From NCBI RefSeq assembly GCF_003331055.1, contig NZ_PUQD01000034.1, positions 1-53,405 of the forward strand: a stretch of DNA of 53,405 bases, read 5' to 3'. Below, in pieces: positions 25,761 to 34,359 of the stretch; position 1 is the stretch's first letter; every line of letters starts with the position of its first letter. The translations under genes and the position numbers were made by a program. Under the pieces are notes generated by a model. It was not told the DNA's origin, did no database searches, and saw nothing but the letters and a program-made list of their open reading frames with translations. This stretch comes from Pseudomonas sp. AFG_SD02_1510_Pfu_092 (GTDB taxonomy: Bacteria; Pseudomonadota; Gammaproteobacteria; Pseudomonadales; Pseudomonadaceae).

Positions 25761-26963
25761 TCAGGCGATGGCGATCGACGGGTCGGCAGCGGCCAGGGCC
25801 AGGGCGCGGTCCGCCGCTGGCGGATAGATCCACACCGAGTTGATCTGGCGCTTGAGGTCTTTGCCTTCCTGACCTTGCAGCTTCAGTTCGCGCTGCCATC
25901 CCTCGCTGTACGCCGCGCCCCATTCGCCCAGGTCCAGGCAGGTGACGTACTTGGGTTGGCGATACACCATCGCAGGCACGCCGAGCAGGTCGGCGGCGAC
26001 ATTGTGGCCACAATAGCGGCCCATGGGGATGGCGTGCTGGCAGGTCATCAGGGCATGGTTGCCCAGCTCGTCGACTGCCGCCCAGGCAGTGTCGCCCGTG
26101 GCGTAGACATGCTCCTGGCCGAGCACCTTCAGGTAGCTGTCCACTCTCAGGCGGCCAAAATGGTCGCGTTCGCCAGAGACCTGAGCGGTCAACGGGCTGG
26201 CCTTGACGCCCACGGTCCAGATCACCGTGTTGCTGGCGATGCGCTCACCGTTGTCCAGGGTGACACCAGCGGCATCGACGGCCACCACCGAGGTGCCGGT
26301 CAGCCATTGCACACCGGCCTGTTCACAGGCCGCCACGATCGACGGCGTGATGCCCGCACCCAGCGCTGCGCCCACCTCGGCGCCACGGTCGACCACCAGC
26401 ACCCGTACCGCGCTGCCTGCTCCAAGGATCGCGCGCAGCCGTGCCGGCATTTCGGTGGCGGTCTCGATCCCGGTGAAACCGCCGCCACACACCACCACCG
26501 TATCGCGTGCCGGTGAAGCGGGCAGGGCGGCCAGGCCGTGCAGATGCTGTTCCAGGCGCATGGCCGATTCCAGCTGGTCGACATCGAACGCATGTTCAGC
26601 CAGGCCAGGCACTGCCGGGCGCGCGACCTGGCTGCCGGCGGCGAGGATCAGGCGGTCGTAGTCGAGCTGTTGCCGCTGCCCCTGGGCGTTGGTGTAGCTG
26701 ACGCTGCGCGCTGCGGTGTCGATGGTGTCGGCGTTGCCGGGGATGAAGTGAATGCCCACGGCTTCGAACAGCTCGCCCAGCGGCGCCTTCATGCCATGTA
26801 CATCGGCCTCGTAGAGGCGCGGGCGGATGCGCAGCTCGGGCTGCGGGGCGAGCACGCTGACGCTGATGTCGGTGCGTTGAGCCTGGTCGAGCAGGCGCGC
26901 GGCGCTCAGGGCGCTCCAGACACCGGCAAAGCCGGCACCGATGATGAGGATGTTGGATTTCAT
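25761..26963 (-). CDS. NDH-2-like NAD(P)/FAD-dependent oxidoreductase
   Basis: A 400-residue pyridine-nucleotide-disulfide oxidoreductase-fold flavoprotein. It has the FAD-binding GAGFAGVWSALSAARL at the N-terminus, ILAAGSQVARPAVPG, a second dinucleotide-binding VVVCGGGFTGIETATEM (~residues 160-177), and YATGDTAWAAVDELGN (FAD-binding C-terminal motif). No redox-active CxxxxC is visible. The fold matches type II NADH:quinone dehydrogenases and related ferredoxin/rubredoxin reductases, but there is no obvious C-terminal amphipathic anchor. It is divergent from an Rrf2 regulator across a strong palindrome, suggesting redox- or NO-responsive expression. Confidence 0.85.
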   Translation of the reverse strand: MKSNILIIGAGFAGVWSALSAARLLDQAQRTDISVSVLAPQPELRIRPRLYEADVHGMKAPLGELFEAVGIHFIPGNADTIDTAARSVSYTNAQGQRQQLDYDRLILAAGSQVARPAVPGLAEHAFDVDQLESAMRLEQHLHGLAALPASPARDTVVVCGGGFTGIETATEMPARLRAILGAGSAVRVLVVDRGAEVGAALGAGITPSIVAACEQAGVQWLTGTSVVAVDAAGVTLDNGERIASNTVIWTVGVKASPLTAQVSGERDHFGRLRVDSYLKVLGQEHVYATGDTAWAAVDELGNHALMTCQHAIPMGRYCGHNVAADLLGVPAMVYRQPKYVTCLDLGEWGAAYSEGWQRELKLQGQEGKDLKRQINSVWIYPPAADRALALAAADPSIAIA

Positions 26964-27020
26964 GAAGGTGCTCCGCAAGGTTCCAGGGTGGGCTTCGTGG
27001 GCGGGTTGCGTGCCCAGCGA

Positions 27021-27049
27021 ATAACTACGACTTTATTAGTCGTAGTTAT
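27021..27049. promoter_or_regulatory. Perfect 12-bp-arm palindrome, candidate Rrf2 operator
   Basis: ATAACTACGACT (27021-27032), a 5-base TTATT centre and AGTCGTAGTTAT (27038-27049) form a perfect inverted repeat 58 bp upstream of the FAD oxidoreductase start. A long, AT-ended dyad of this kind is typical of dimeric Rrf2 sites; binding by the neighbouring regulator is inferred. Confidence 0.7.
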
Positions 27050-27198
27050 ACCCTGCAAGTGTTTTTTCAACCGCGGCGCTGCGGCGCACCATTGCGCTAG
27101 GGCTCTGAACGCCGTGTTTCCTGGGCTTGAGGGCAGCGCCAAGCTGACCGGCGGCCGCTATGAGCTTTGCGGTGCGGGTGCTATCGGCGTATGATTTG

Positions 27199-27213
27199 CG
27201 ACCAGATTGGTCG
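27199..27213. promoter_or_regulatory. Short dyad near the Rrf2 start
   Basis: CGACC-AGATT-GGTCG is a 5-bp-arm inverted repeat 10 bp upstream of the Rrf2 start codon, overlapping the ribosome-binding region. It is a possible autoregulatory element. Confidence 0.35.
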
Positions 27214-27222
27214 GAAATTGAT

Positions 27223-27762
27223 ATGTCGCTCTACAGTGCTGGCGTCGAATATGGCATCCATTGCCTGCTGTTCCTGGTGGACGAGCGGGGCGAATCGCGC
27301 GAGTCCAGCGTGCGCGACCTGGCAGAGCTGCAGGGTGTGCCTCAGGAATACCTGGCCAAGGTCTTCACCAAGCTCGCCCGTGCCGGGCTGGTGGCCGCCA
27401 CCGAGGGCGTGCGCGGCGGCTTCCGCCTGGCCCGGCCGTCAGATGAAATCACCGTGCTGGATATCGTCTACGCCATCGACGGGCCGAAGAAGATCTTCGA
27501 CTGCCGCGAGGTTCGTGAGCGTTGCACCCTGTTCGAGGGTTCGCCTCCGGGTTGGGCGACCGAGGGCACCTGCGCGATCCATGCGGTGATGCTGGGGGCG
27601 CAGAAACGCATGGAAGAGGCCCTGGCCCAGCAGACCATCCTTGATCTGGCGCGGCGCTTCGGGCGCAAGGCGCCGGCCGAGTTCGGGCAGAAGGTCAATG
27701 CCTGGATGGGCGAGCGGCGGGACGGCAAAGGGGCCGGGGATATTCCGCTCACCGAGGTCTGA
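27223..27762 (+). CDS. Rrf2-family regulator with probable Fe-S cluster
   Basis: A 179-residue regulator. Its N-terminal winged HTH reads LYSAGVEYGIHCLLFL, then SSVRDLAELQGVPQEYLAKVFTKLARAGLVAATEGVRGGFRLARP, the classical Rrf2 signature. Three cysteines follow (FDCREVRERC, then C after 15 residues in EGTCAIH) in the region where IscR and NsrR bind an Fe-S cluster, so a redox or NO sensor is likely. The start MSLYSAG at 27223 is preferred over an upstream start because the family begins at this point. It diverges from the FAD oxidoreductase. Confidence 0.88.
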   Translation: MSLYSAGVEYGIHCLLFLVDERGESRESSVRDLAELQGVPQEYLAKVFTKLARAGLVAATEGVRGGFRLARPSDEITVLDIVYAIDGPKKIFDCREVRERCTLFEGSPPGWATEGTCAIHAVMLGAQKRMEEALAQQTILDLARRFGRKAPAEFGQKVNAWMGERRDGKGAGDIPLTEV

Positions 27763-27773
27763 ACAGGTTGCTT

Positions 27774-27872
27774 GTGCCGGCCTCTTCGCGGGCTTGCCCG
27801 CTCCCACAGGAATTGCACAACGATTGTGGGATACCTGTGGGAGCGGGCAAGCCCGCGAAGAGGCCGGCGCAG
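27774..27872. repeat. REP inverted pair
   Basis: Opposed REP units with core GCGGGCTTGCCCGC and outer flank TGTGCCGG / CCGGCGCA, between the convergent Rrf2 and AraC genes. Confidence 0.9.
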
Positions 27873-27883
27873 AATTAACGCGT

Positions 27884-28795
27884 TCAGCGCCCCTCATGCT
27901 GCCGCCGATACGCCCCCGGCTGCACCCCCACCGCCTTGGCGAACGCCCGGGTAAATGCCGCCACCGACTGATACCCCACCTGCGCGCCCACCTGCTCCAC
28001 GGTGTGCCCCGCCCGCAGCAGCTGGCAGGCATGGCGCATGCGCAGCGCCAGCAGCACTTGCCCGGGCGACTGCCCAGCCAGCTCATTGAAGCGCTTGAAA
28101 AACGCCGACCGCGACAAGCCGGTGCAGGCGGCCATGCTTTCCAGCGTCCAGGCGTGCCCCGGCTGCTCGATCAATTGCTCCAGCAGCCCGGCGAACGCCG
28201 GCTGGCGGGCGAGGGCGACCAGCCCGCCCAGCGACTGCCCGGCATGCACCTGCTGGCGCAGCACATACAGGAACAACAGGTGTGTCAGCCGCTCCAGCAA
28301 CGTCTGCGACGGCCCGGCGCTGCGCCGGCATTCCTCAAGGATCAGCTCGAACAACGCGCGCGCCGCATGCCCGGCCGGTTCATCGGCACGCAGCACGATC
28401 CAGTCTGCCAGGCCATCGACGATCAACGCCGACAAGCCCGGCTTGAAGTGGAAGAAGCCACACACCAGCCCCACGCCGTCGCTGGCTTCGACGTCCAGCG
28501 CCTGCATGCGCTGGCGCGGCTGGGCACAGGCCGTGGCCGGGTCCTGGGCGCTGGCCAGGCGATAACCGAGGTCGCGCAGCAGGAACACCGCATCACCGGC
28601 CTCCAGGCGCAGCGCCTCGGCCTGGCCGTCGATATGCAGCCAGCAGTGGCCCTGCACCACCAGGTGGAAGCTGGCCCGGCCCATGCCCTGGGTACTGGCG
28701 TGCCAGCCGCCACAATAGCGGCCCACATGGAACAGGCTGGCATCGAGCTCCAGGCCCTCTAATAACCAATCGACAAGGTGGCTGGCTGAAATCAT
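27884..28795 (-). CDS. AraC-family regulator with N-terminal cupin
   Basis: A 303-residue activator. The N-terminal cupin-type sensor domain (~1-170) has MGRASFHLVVQGHCWLHIDG and LEAGDAVFLLRDLGYRL. The C-terminal double HTH (~200-300) has WTLESMAACTGLSRSAFFKRFNELAGQSPGQVLLALRMRHACQLL and QVGYQSVAAFTRAFAKAVGVQPGAYRR. It diverges from the AhpD/ACAD/ABC operon across ~100 bp and is its likely regulator. Confidence 0.87.
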   Translation of the reverse strand: MISASHLVDWLLEGLELDASLFHVGRYCGGWHASTQGMGRASFHLVVQGHCWLHIDGQAEALRLEAGDAVFLLRDLGYRLASAQDPATACAQPRQRMQALDVEASDGVGLVCGFFHFKPGLSALIVDGLADWIVLRADEPAGHAARALFELILEECRRSAGPSQTLLERLTHLLFLYVLRQQVHAGQSLGGLVALARQPAFAGLLEQLIEQPGHAWTLESMAACTGLSRSAFFKRFNELAGQSPGQVLLALRMRHACQLLRAGHTVEQVGAQVGYQSVAAFTRAFAKAVGVQPGAYRRQHEGR

Positions 28796-28897
28796 CTAAT
28801 GCAAACACTCAAGAGCAAGGAAAGGCGACTGACGAATATGGAGGCTACTTCTTATAACCAACAGACTGTAGTGACCTTCATCAAAGGAGACCACTGC

Positions 28898-29458
28898 ATG
28901 TCCTCGCGCATTACTTTACACACGCTGCAGAGCGCCCCGGAAGCGGCCCGCCCGTTCCTCGAGAATGCCCAGAAGAATTCCGGCTTCATCCCCAACTTGC
29001 TGGGCGTGCTGGCCAATGCGCCGGCGGCACTGGAAACCTACGTGACGGTTTCGGCACTCAACGGCAAAGCCGAACTGAGCCTGGCCGAGCGCGAAGTGGT
29101 ACAGCTGATTGCCGCTACCCAGCACGGTTGTGACTTCTGCGTGGCCGGGCACACCGCTGTCGCCCTGAACAAGGCCAAGCTGCCGCCGGCGGTGGTCGAT
29201 GCGCTGCGTGCCCGTGGCGAGTTGCCCGATGCCCGTTACGAAGCCCTGGCCGCCTTCGCCCGCGAAGTCATCGCCACCCGTGGCAACGTCAGCGAGGCCA
29301 CCTACCAGGCCTTCCGCGCAGCCGGCTTCAGCGAAGGCAATGCGCTGGAGGTGATTCTCGGCGTGAGCCTCGCAACCCTGTGCAACTTTGCTAATGTGTT
29401 CGCCCAGACGCCGCTCAACGACGAGCTTGGCCAATACCGCTGGCAACCTTCGGCATGA
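28898..29458 (+). CDS. AhpD-like alkylhydroperoxidase/CMD-family protein
   Basis: A 186-residue protein with the redox motif CDFCVAGHTAVALNKAKLP (CxxC plus His), the AhpD-type active site, and LSLAEREVVQLIAATQHG before it. The start at 28898 follows AAAGGAGA; upstream in-frame codons lack an RBS of this quality. As first gene of the operon it may protect against peroxide or sulfur radicals generated by the flavoprotein encoded next, or carry out a redox step itself. Confidence 0.87.
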   Translation: MSSRITLHTLQSAPEAARPFLENAQKNSGFIPNLLGVLANAPAALETYVTVSALNGKAELSLAEREVVQLIAATQHGCDFCVAGHTAVALNKAKLPPAVVDALRARGELPDARYEALAAFAREVIATRGNVSEATYQAFRAAGFSEGNALEVILGVSLATLCNFANVFAQTPLNDELGQYRWQPSA

Positions 29459-29557
29459 TCTGCGGGCAATTGCGCCCAGCGCGCGATCGTTGTCGCAGCG
29501 ACCGCGTGTCGCGAACGGGCTGCCAGGCGGCCCCGGCGTTATCAAAGGAGTAGCAAC

Positions 29558-30622
29558 ATGCAGGATTGTGCATTTCGACGCTGGCTGGATGCCAATGCCG
29601 AAGCCATTGACCGGGGCCTCTGCGAGCCGCAGCTGGTGTTGGCGCAAATCGCCGAGTCGCAGCTGCTGCGCATCGGCATCGACCCGGCCCTGGGCGGGAC
29701 GGGCGGGCAGGTGAGCGATGCGGTCGAAGCCATCGCGGCCATCGCCAGCCGCTCGCTGGCAGCCGCTTTTGTCTGCTGGGGCCAGCGCGCGTTTATCGAA
29801 TACCTGTTGCACAGCCCCAACCAGCCCCTGCGCGAGCGCCTGCTGCCGCGCCTGCTGACCGGCGAGCTGGCCGGCGCCACCGGGCTGTCCAATGCCATGA
29901 AATTCCTGTCCGGCATCGAAACGCTGCAGGTGCGGGGCCGCCCGGGCGCCGATGGCTGGCAACTGGAAGGTCGCCTGCACTGGGTGACCAACCTGCGCAA
30001 GAGCGGTTTCGTGGTCGCTGCGGCCATCGAGGACGAAGCGGGCGGCGCGCCGTTCGTGCTGGCCATTCCTTCCGAGGCGCAAGGGCTGGAGCGCTCCGAT
30101 GACCTGCAGTTGATGGGCCTGCAGTCGAGCAACACGGCGGCGCTGGCGTTCCATCAGGTGGCGCTGGCGCGTGACTGGCTGCTGCATGACAACGCCCGTG
30201 AGTTCCTGCCACGCGTGCGCCCGGCATTCCTGGCGCTGCAATGCGGCATGGCCATCGGCCTGGCGCGACGGGCACTGGACGAAGTCCAGGCGCACCTGCA
30301 TGGCCGCGCGTCGTTCCTTGACGAAGCTCGCCAGGTGCTCGGCGAACGCCTGGAAAACACCGTCAGCGAACTCAAGCAAGGCTTGCACGATGGCCGCTTC
30401 CTGCAACAGCCGGCGGCGCTGTTCAAACTGCGTATCATCCTCGCCGAAAGTGCAGCCGACGCGGTGCAGCTGGAGCTGCAGGCCAGCGGTGGCAAGGCCT
30501 ATCTCAGCGAGTATGGCGAAGGCTTTGCCCGCCGCTGGCGCGAGTCGGCCTTCGTGCCGATCGTCACGCCCAGCCTGGTGCAGCTGCGTGCCGAACTGCA
30601 GCGCCAGGCGGGCGCGGCATGA
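29558..30622 (+). CDS. Acyl-CoA-dehydrogenase-fold flavoprotein (DszC/SfnC-like)
   Basis: A 354-residue ACAD-superfamily protein with GIDPALGGTGGQVSDAVEAIAAIA, a middle beta-domain (GLSNAMKFLSGIETLQVRG, GRLHWVTNLRKSGFVV) and a C-terminal helical domain (QCGMAIGLARRALDEV, QASGGKAYLSEYGEGFARRWRESAF). The context (ABC transporter of the sulfonate type) fits the monooxygenase branch that includes DszC and SfnC, which desulfurise organosulfur compounds with reduced flavin. True acyl-CoA activity is less likely. An RBS AAAGGAG precedes the start; its stop overlaps the ATPase start (ATGA). No flavin reductase lies in this operon. Confidence 0.83.
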   Translation: MQDCAFRRWLDANAEAIDRGLCEPQLVLAQIAESQLLRIGIDPALGGTGGQVSDAVEAIAAIASRSLAAAFVCWGQRAFIEYLLHSPNQPLRERLLPRLLTGELAGATGLSNAMKFLSGIETLQVRGRPGADGWQLEGRLHWVTNLRKSGFVVAAAIEDEAGGAPFVLAIPSEAQGLERSDDLQLMGLQSSNTAALAFHQVALARDWLLHDNAREFLPRVRPAFLALQCGMAIGLARRALDEVQAHLHGRASFLDEARQVLGERLENTVSELKQGLHDGRFLQQPAALFKLRIILAESAADAVQLELQASGGKAYLSEYGEGFARRWRESAFVPIVTPSLVQLRAELQRQAGAA

Positions 30623-31440
30623 CCGCGGTATTGCTCGAAGCCCGCGACATTAGCCTGGGCTACCCGCGCGAGGGTGGCTGGCAGGCGGTGCTGGCGCAGT
30701 TCGACCTGCAGCTGGCAGCGGGCGAAGTGGTGACCATCCTCGGCCCCAGCGGGGTCGGCAAGTCCAGCCTGCTGCGGGTGCTGGCCGGGCTGCAACAGCC
30801 GCGTGGCGGGAGCGTGGCCTTGCACGGCCAGCCGTTGCAGGGGCCACACCCGCGCCTGGCCGTGGCCTTTCAGGACCCGAGCCTGCTGCCCTGGCTGAGC
30901 CTGGAAAAGAACGTCGCCTTCGGCCTCGACTTTGCCCGCCAGCCCCGGCTGGCGGCTGCCGAGCGGCGCGCCCGTATCGACCATGCAATTGCTGCCGTGG
31001 GCCTGGCCCATGCGCGTGGCCAGTACCCGGCGCAGCTGTCCGGCGGCATGGCCCAGCGCACCGCACTGGCCCGTTGCCTGGCCCGCCAGCCCGAAGTGCT
31101 GTTGCTCGACGAGCCGTTCGGCGCGCTGGATGAAGTGACCCGCGCCGACATGCAGCAACTGCTGCTGCAACTGATCGCCACCCACAACACGGCGGCGATT
31201 TTGATCACCCACGACATCGACGAAGCCCTGCTGCTGTCCGACCGGGTTCTGCTACTGGGCAATCACCCAGCGCACATCCTCGGCCAGTGGCACATCGACC
31301 TGCCGCAACCACGGACGCAGCGGGTCGAAGAACTGGGCGCCTTGCGCATCGAGATACTGAAAACCCTTCGGCGGGCAAGCCGCACAGTCGAACCTACCCC
31401 AACCCCGTTGCCCTCGGAGGCTGTCCATGTGCATGGATGA
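30619..31440 (+). CDS. ABC transporter ATPase, SsuB/TauB type
   Basis: A 273-residue nucleotide-binding subunit. It has Walker A GPSGVGKSS, Q-loop AFQDPSLLPWL, signature LSGGMAQRTALARCLA, Walker B VLLLDEPFGALDE and the switch His in LITHDIDEALLLSDRVLLL. The FQDPSLLPW and DEPFGALDE forms are characteristic of the nitrate/sulfonate/taurine class. It overlaps both the gene before (4 bp) and the gene after (14 bp). Confidence 0.92.
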   Translation: MTAVLLEARDISLGYPREGGWQAVLAQFDLQLAAGEVVTILGPSGVGKSSLLRVLAGLQQPRGGSVALHGQPLQGPHPRLAVAFQDPSLLPWLSLEKNVAFGLDFARQPRLAAAERRARIDHAIAAVGLAHARGQYPAQLSGGMAQRTALARCLARQPEVLLLDEPFGALDEVTRADMQQLLLQLIATHNTAAILITHDIDEALLLSDRVLLLGNHPAHILGQWHIDLPQPRTQRVEELGALRIEILKTLRRASRTVEPTPTPLPSEAVHVHG

Positions 31441-32632
31441 CTGCTGTTCCGCTTCTTCGCGTCGCGATTTCCTCAAACTCGGCGCCATGCTCACCGCGGC
31501 CGGTGCCTTGCCGCTGCTGTCGAGCCTGCAGGCCCGCGCCGCCGCCGAACCGGACGCGCCGGTGCGCATCGGCTACCTGCCGATCACCGACGCCACGCCG
31601 CTGTTGGTGGCGCACAACAATGGCCTGTTCGAGGCCGAGGGCATCAAGGCCGAGCGCCCGGTGCTGCTGCGCAGCTGGGCACAGGTGATCGAGGCGTTCA
31701 TCTCTGGCCAGGTCAATGTCATCCACCTGTTGTCGCCGATGACCGTGTGGGCCCGCTACGCCAGCAAGGTGCCGGCCAAGGTGGTGGCCTGGAACCACGT
31801 GGGCGGCTCGGGCCTGACCGTCGCCCCGGACATCCACGAGCTGAAGCAACTGGGTGGCAAGACCGTGGCCATCCCGTTCTGGTACTCGATCCACAACGTG
31901 GTGCTGCAACAGATGCTCGGCGACCACGGCCTGACCCCGGTGTCGAAGCCGGCCAACGCGTCCCTGGCCGCCAACGAAGTCAACCTGCTGGTACTGCCGC
32001 CGTCCGACATGCCGCCGGCACTGGCCAGCAAGCGCATTGCCGGCTATATCGTCGCCGAGCCGTTCAACGCGCTGGCCGAGAACCTCAAGGTCGGCCGCGT
32101 GCAGCGCTTTACCGGCGATGTGTGGCGCAACCACGCCTGCTGCGTGGTGTTCATGCACGAGCACGACCTGAACAACCGCCCCGAGTGGTCGCAGAAGGTG
32201 GTCAACGCCATCGTCAAGGCCCAGCAGTGGACCCGCGAGCACCGCGCCGAGGCCGCAGCGCTGTTGTCCAGGGCCGGGCCCAACAAGTACACGCCGCATG
32301 AGCCTGCGGTGCTGACCAAGGTGCTGGCCCCGGCTGCCGAAGACCGTGCCGGCTACATTGCCAGCGGTGCCATTCGCCACCAGCAGTGGGACGAAAAGCG
32401 TATCGATTTCCAGCCTTACCCGTACCCCAGCTACACCGAAGAGCTGGTCAAGCGCCTGAAAACCACGCTGATCGAGGGCGATAACGCGTTCCTTGCTGGC
32501 CTGGACCCGGCACAGACCGCTCGCGACCTGGTAGACGAGCGCTTCGTGCGCAACGCCATCGCCGCCGTTGGCGGGCCATCGGTATTCGGCATTGCCGACA
32601 ACTTCGAGCGTAGCGAGGAGTTCGCGGTCTGA
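31427..32632 (+). CDS. ABC substrate-binding protein, NitT/TauT type, Tat-exported
   Basis: A 401-residue periplasmic binding protein. The leader contains SSRRDFLKLG, a twin-arginine motif, followed by a hydrophobic stretch and ARAAAEP (cleavage near residue 40). The mature part shows VRIGYLPITDATPLLVAHNNGLFEAEGIKAE, GGKTVAIPFWYSIHNVVLQQML and AGYIVAEPFNA, as in the NMT1/SsuA class. An unusual feature is the Cys-rich MCMDDCC before the Tat motif. The start at 31427 has GGAGG seven bases upstream. Tat export could mean that it is folded with a cofactor or ligand before export. Confidence 0.9.
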   Translation: MCMDDCCSASSRRDFLKLGAMLTAAGALPLLSSLQARAAAEPDAPVRIGYLPITDATPLLVAHNNGLFEAEGIKAERPVLLRSWAQVIEAFISGQVNVIHLLSPMTVWARYASKVPAKVVAWNHVGGSGLTVAPDIHELKQLGGKTVAIPFWYSIHNVVLQQMLGDHGLTPVSKPANASLAANEVNLLVLPPSDMPPALASKRIAGYIVAEPFNALAENLKVGRVQRFTGDVWRNHACCVVFMHEHDLNNRPEWSQKVVNAIVKAQQWTREHRAEAAALLSRAGPNKYTPHEPAVLTKVLAPAAEDRAGYIASGAIRHQQWDEKRIDFQPYPYPSYTEELVKRLKTTLIEGDNAFLAGLDPAQTARDLVDERFVRNAIAAVGGPSVFGIADNFERSEEFAV

Positions 32633-33387
32633 TGCGCACGCATGTCGTTCATGCCGGCCTGGGTCTGGCCGGGTTGCTGGGTTTGTTGCTGTTGTGGTGG
32701 GCGGGGGTCGCGTTGTTCGGTGACGCCGATGGCCTGTCGGCACGCTTTTCACCGGCGGCGACCCTGGCCAGCCTGGTCGAGTTGCTGGGGCACGGCGAGG
32801 TCTATGGTCATATCTGGGTCAGCCTCAAGCGGATTCTGCTCGGGCTGCTGCTGGCGCTGCTGATCGGCGTGCCGCTGGGCCTGCTGGTGGGCAGCTACCG
32901 GCACCTGGAGGCGGCGACCACGCCGGCGTTCCAGTTCCTGCGCATGATCTCGCCGCTGTCGTGGATGCCGGTGGTGGTGATGCTGATGGGCGTGGGCGAC
33001 CAGCCGATCTACTTCCTGCTGGCGTTCGCCGCGCTGTGGCCGATCCTGCTCAACACCGCAGCCGGGGTACGGCAGCTGGACCCACGCTGGTTGCAGCTGA
33101 GCCGCAGCCTGAGTGCGACGCGCCGCGAGACCTTGTGCAAGGTGATCGTGCCGGGGGTGATCGGCCATGTGCTGACCGGCGTGCGCCTGGCCATCGGTAT
33201 TCTATGGATCGTGCTGGTGCCGTGCGAAATGCTCGGTGTGAGCGCGGGGCTGGGGTACTACATTCTCGATACGCGCGACCGGCTGGCGTATTCCGAGCTG
33301 ATGGCGATGGTGCTGCTGATCGGGGTGCTGGGCTTCGTGCTGGATGCCTTGGCGCGTGGCTTGCACCGGCGCTGGGTGCATGGCTGA
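32632..33387 (+). CDS. ABC transporter permease, SsuC/TauC type
   Basis: A 251-residue inner-membrane permease with six predicted helices. It has the EAA-like loop (SRSLSATRRETLCKVIVPGVIGHVLTGVRLAIGILWIVLVPCEM) and FLRMISPLSWMPVVVMLMG. The start overlaps the binding-protein stop by one base. It completes a three-component importer; with the AhpD and ACAD-like genes it is a five-gene operon under the divergent AraC. Confidence 0.9.
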   Translation: MRTHVVHAGLGLAGLLGLLLLWWAGVALFGDADGLSARFSPAATLASLVELLGHGEVYGHIWVSLKRILLGLLLALLIGVPLGLLVGSYRHLEAATTPAFQFLRMISPLSWMPVVVMLMGVGDQPIYFLLAFAALWPILLNTAAGVRQLDPRWLQLSRSLSATRRETLCKVIVPGVIGHVLTGVRLAIGILWIVLVPCEMLGVSAGLGYYILDTRDRLAYSELMAMVLLIGVLGFVLDALARGLHRRWVHG

Positions 33388-33393
33388 CGTACC

Positions 33394-33528
33394 CTGTGGG
33401 AGCGGCTTTAGCCGCGAAGAAGCCGACGCGGTGGATGGCACCGGCTTGTGCCGGTGTTCGCGGCTAAAGCCGCTTCCACAGAGGCCGGAGATGCAATGAG
33501 TTACCTGCATGCTGTGGGAGCGGACGGG
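33394..33528. repeat. REP inverted pair (GCGGCTTTAGCCGC type) plus a partial unit
   Basis: Opposed units TGTGGGAGCGGCTTTAGCCG / CGGCTAAAGCCGCTTCCACA flank a small ACCGGCTTGTGCCGGT hairpin. A truncated third unit (TGTGGGAGCGGACGGG) lies at 33513-33528. Confidence 0.88.
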
Positions 33529-33532
33529 TGAA

Positions 33533-34219
33533 TCAATGCACGGTCTTGCGCTGGCGCACACATTCCCGGGCCTGGGCGGTCAGTTCGTCCAGCCGCTCGT
33601 CACGCATCTGTTCCGCTTCGATCATCGCATCTTCACCTTGCTGGTTGAGCAGGTAGGTATGGATCTGCATCACTTCCGCGGTCTGGTAGATCGGCGCGAT
33701 GTCCAGCCGCCCGATCAGCGCGCCGCTGGCCTGCCCGGTGCTGCTCATCAGCACCTGCGGCCCATTGGCGGCCACCACCTGCATGCCCATCGCCTCGAAC
33801 CACGGCACCTGGCTGGCGAAGGCATTGAGTTCGACGCAGGCATGGCGTGCCTGCAGGTCGCCCAGCAGGGCCCGGGCGATACCCTGGCGGCGATGGCTGG
33901 CGCGCACCGCCAGGAATGCCAAGGCACAGGCCCGGTCATCGTCCTTGGCGGGCAGCGACAGGGCAAAACCCAGCAACTGGTCCGGCGCCTCGGCATCCAG
34001 CGCCAGGGTCAGCGCCACGGCCAGGCCGCGGGTGCCGTCCAGCGCTTGCAGGTACTGGTGCACTTCCATGCCGACGCCGTACTGGTACAGCGGGTACAGC
34101 GGGTTGTCGGCGCTGATGGCGACACTGCTCAGTTCGCCGACATGGTGGATCACCAGCTCGCGGATCTGGTTCTGGAAAGATTCGGGCGGCACGCTGTCGA
34201 GGCGGCTCAGGATGAACAT
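33533..34219 (-). CDS. GNAT-family N-acetyltransferase
   Basis: A 228-residue protein. The acetyl-CoA-binding motif is SHRRQGIARALLGDLQ (~residues 110-125), preceded by the beta-strand ALAFLAVRA. I chose MFILSRLDSVPPE at 34219; an in-frame ATG at 34261 would add 14 residues of low-complexity type. The C-terminal ~90 residues (IGRLDIAPIYQTAEVMQIHTYLL, MRDERLDELTAQARECVR) lie outside the core fold. The substrate is unknown. Confidence 0.8.
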   Translation of the reverse strand: MFILSRLDSVPPESFQNQIRELVIHHVGELSSVAISADNPLYPLYQYGVGMEVHQYLQALDGTRGLAVALTLALDAEAPDQLLGFALSLPAKDDDRACALAFLAVRASHRRQGIARALLGDLQARHACVELNAFASQVPWFEAMGMQVVAANGPQVLMSSTGQASGALIGRLDIAPIYQTAEVMQIHTYLLNQQGEDAMIEAEQMRDERLDELTAQARECVRQRKTVH

Positions 34220-34359
34220 CGGGGGGTGGGCTCCGGCGGGTAGATGAACGGCCCGCGCCATGCCGGCGCGAGCGCTACAGTCTAACCGTTTTTGCCGTCA
34301 GCGCCTTTGCCGAGGTTGTCGAACACCGCGCTCAGCAGCACCTGACCATGCAGGCCCAG

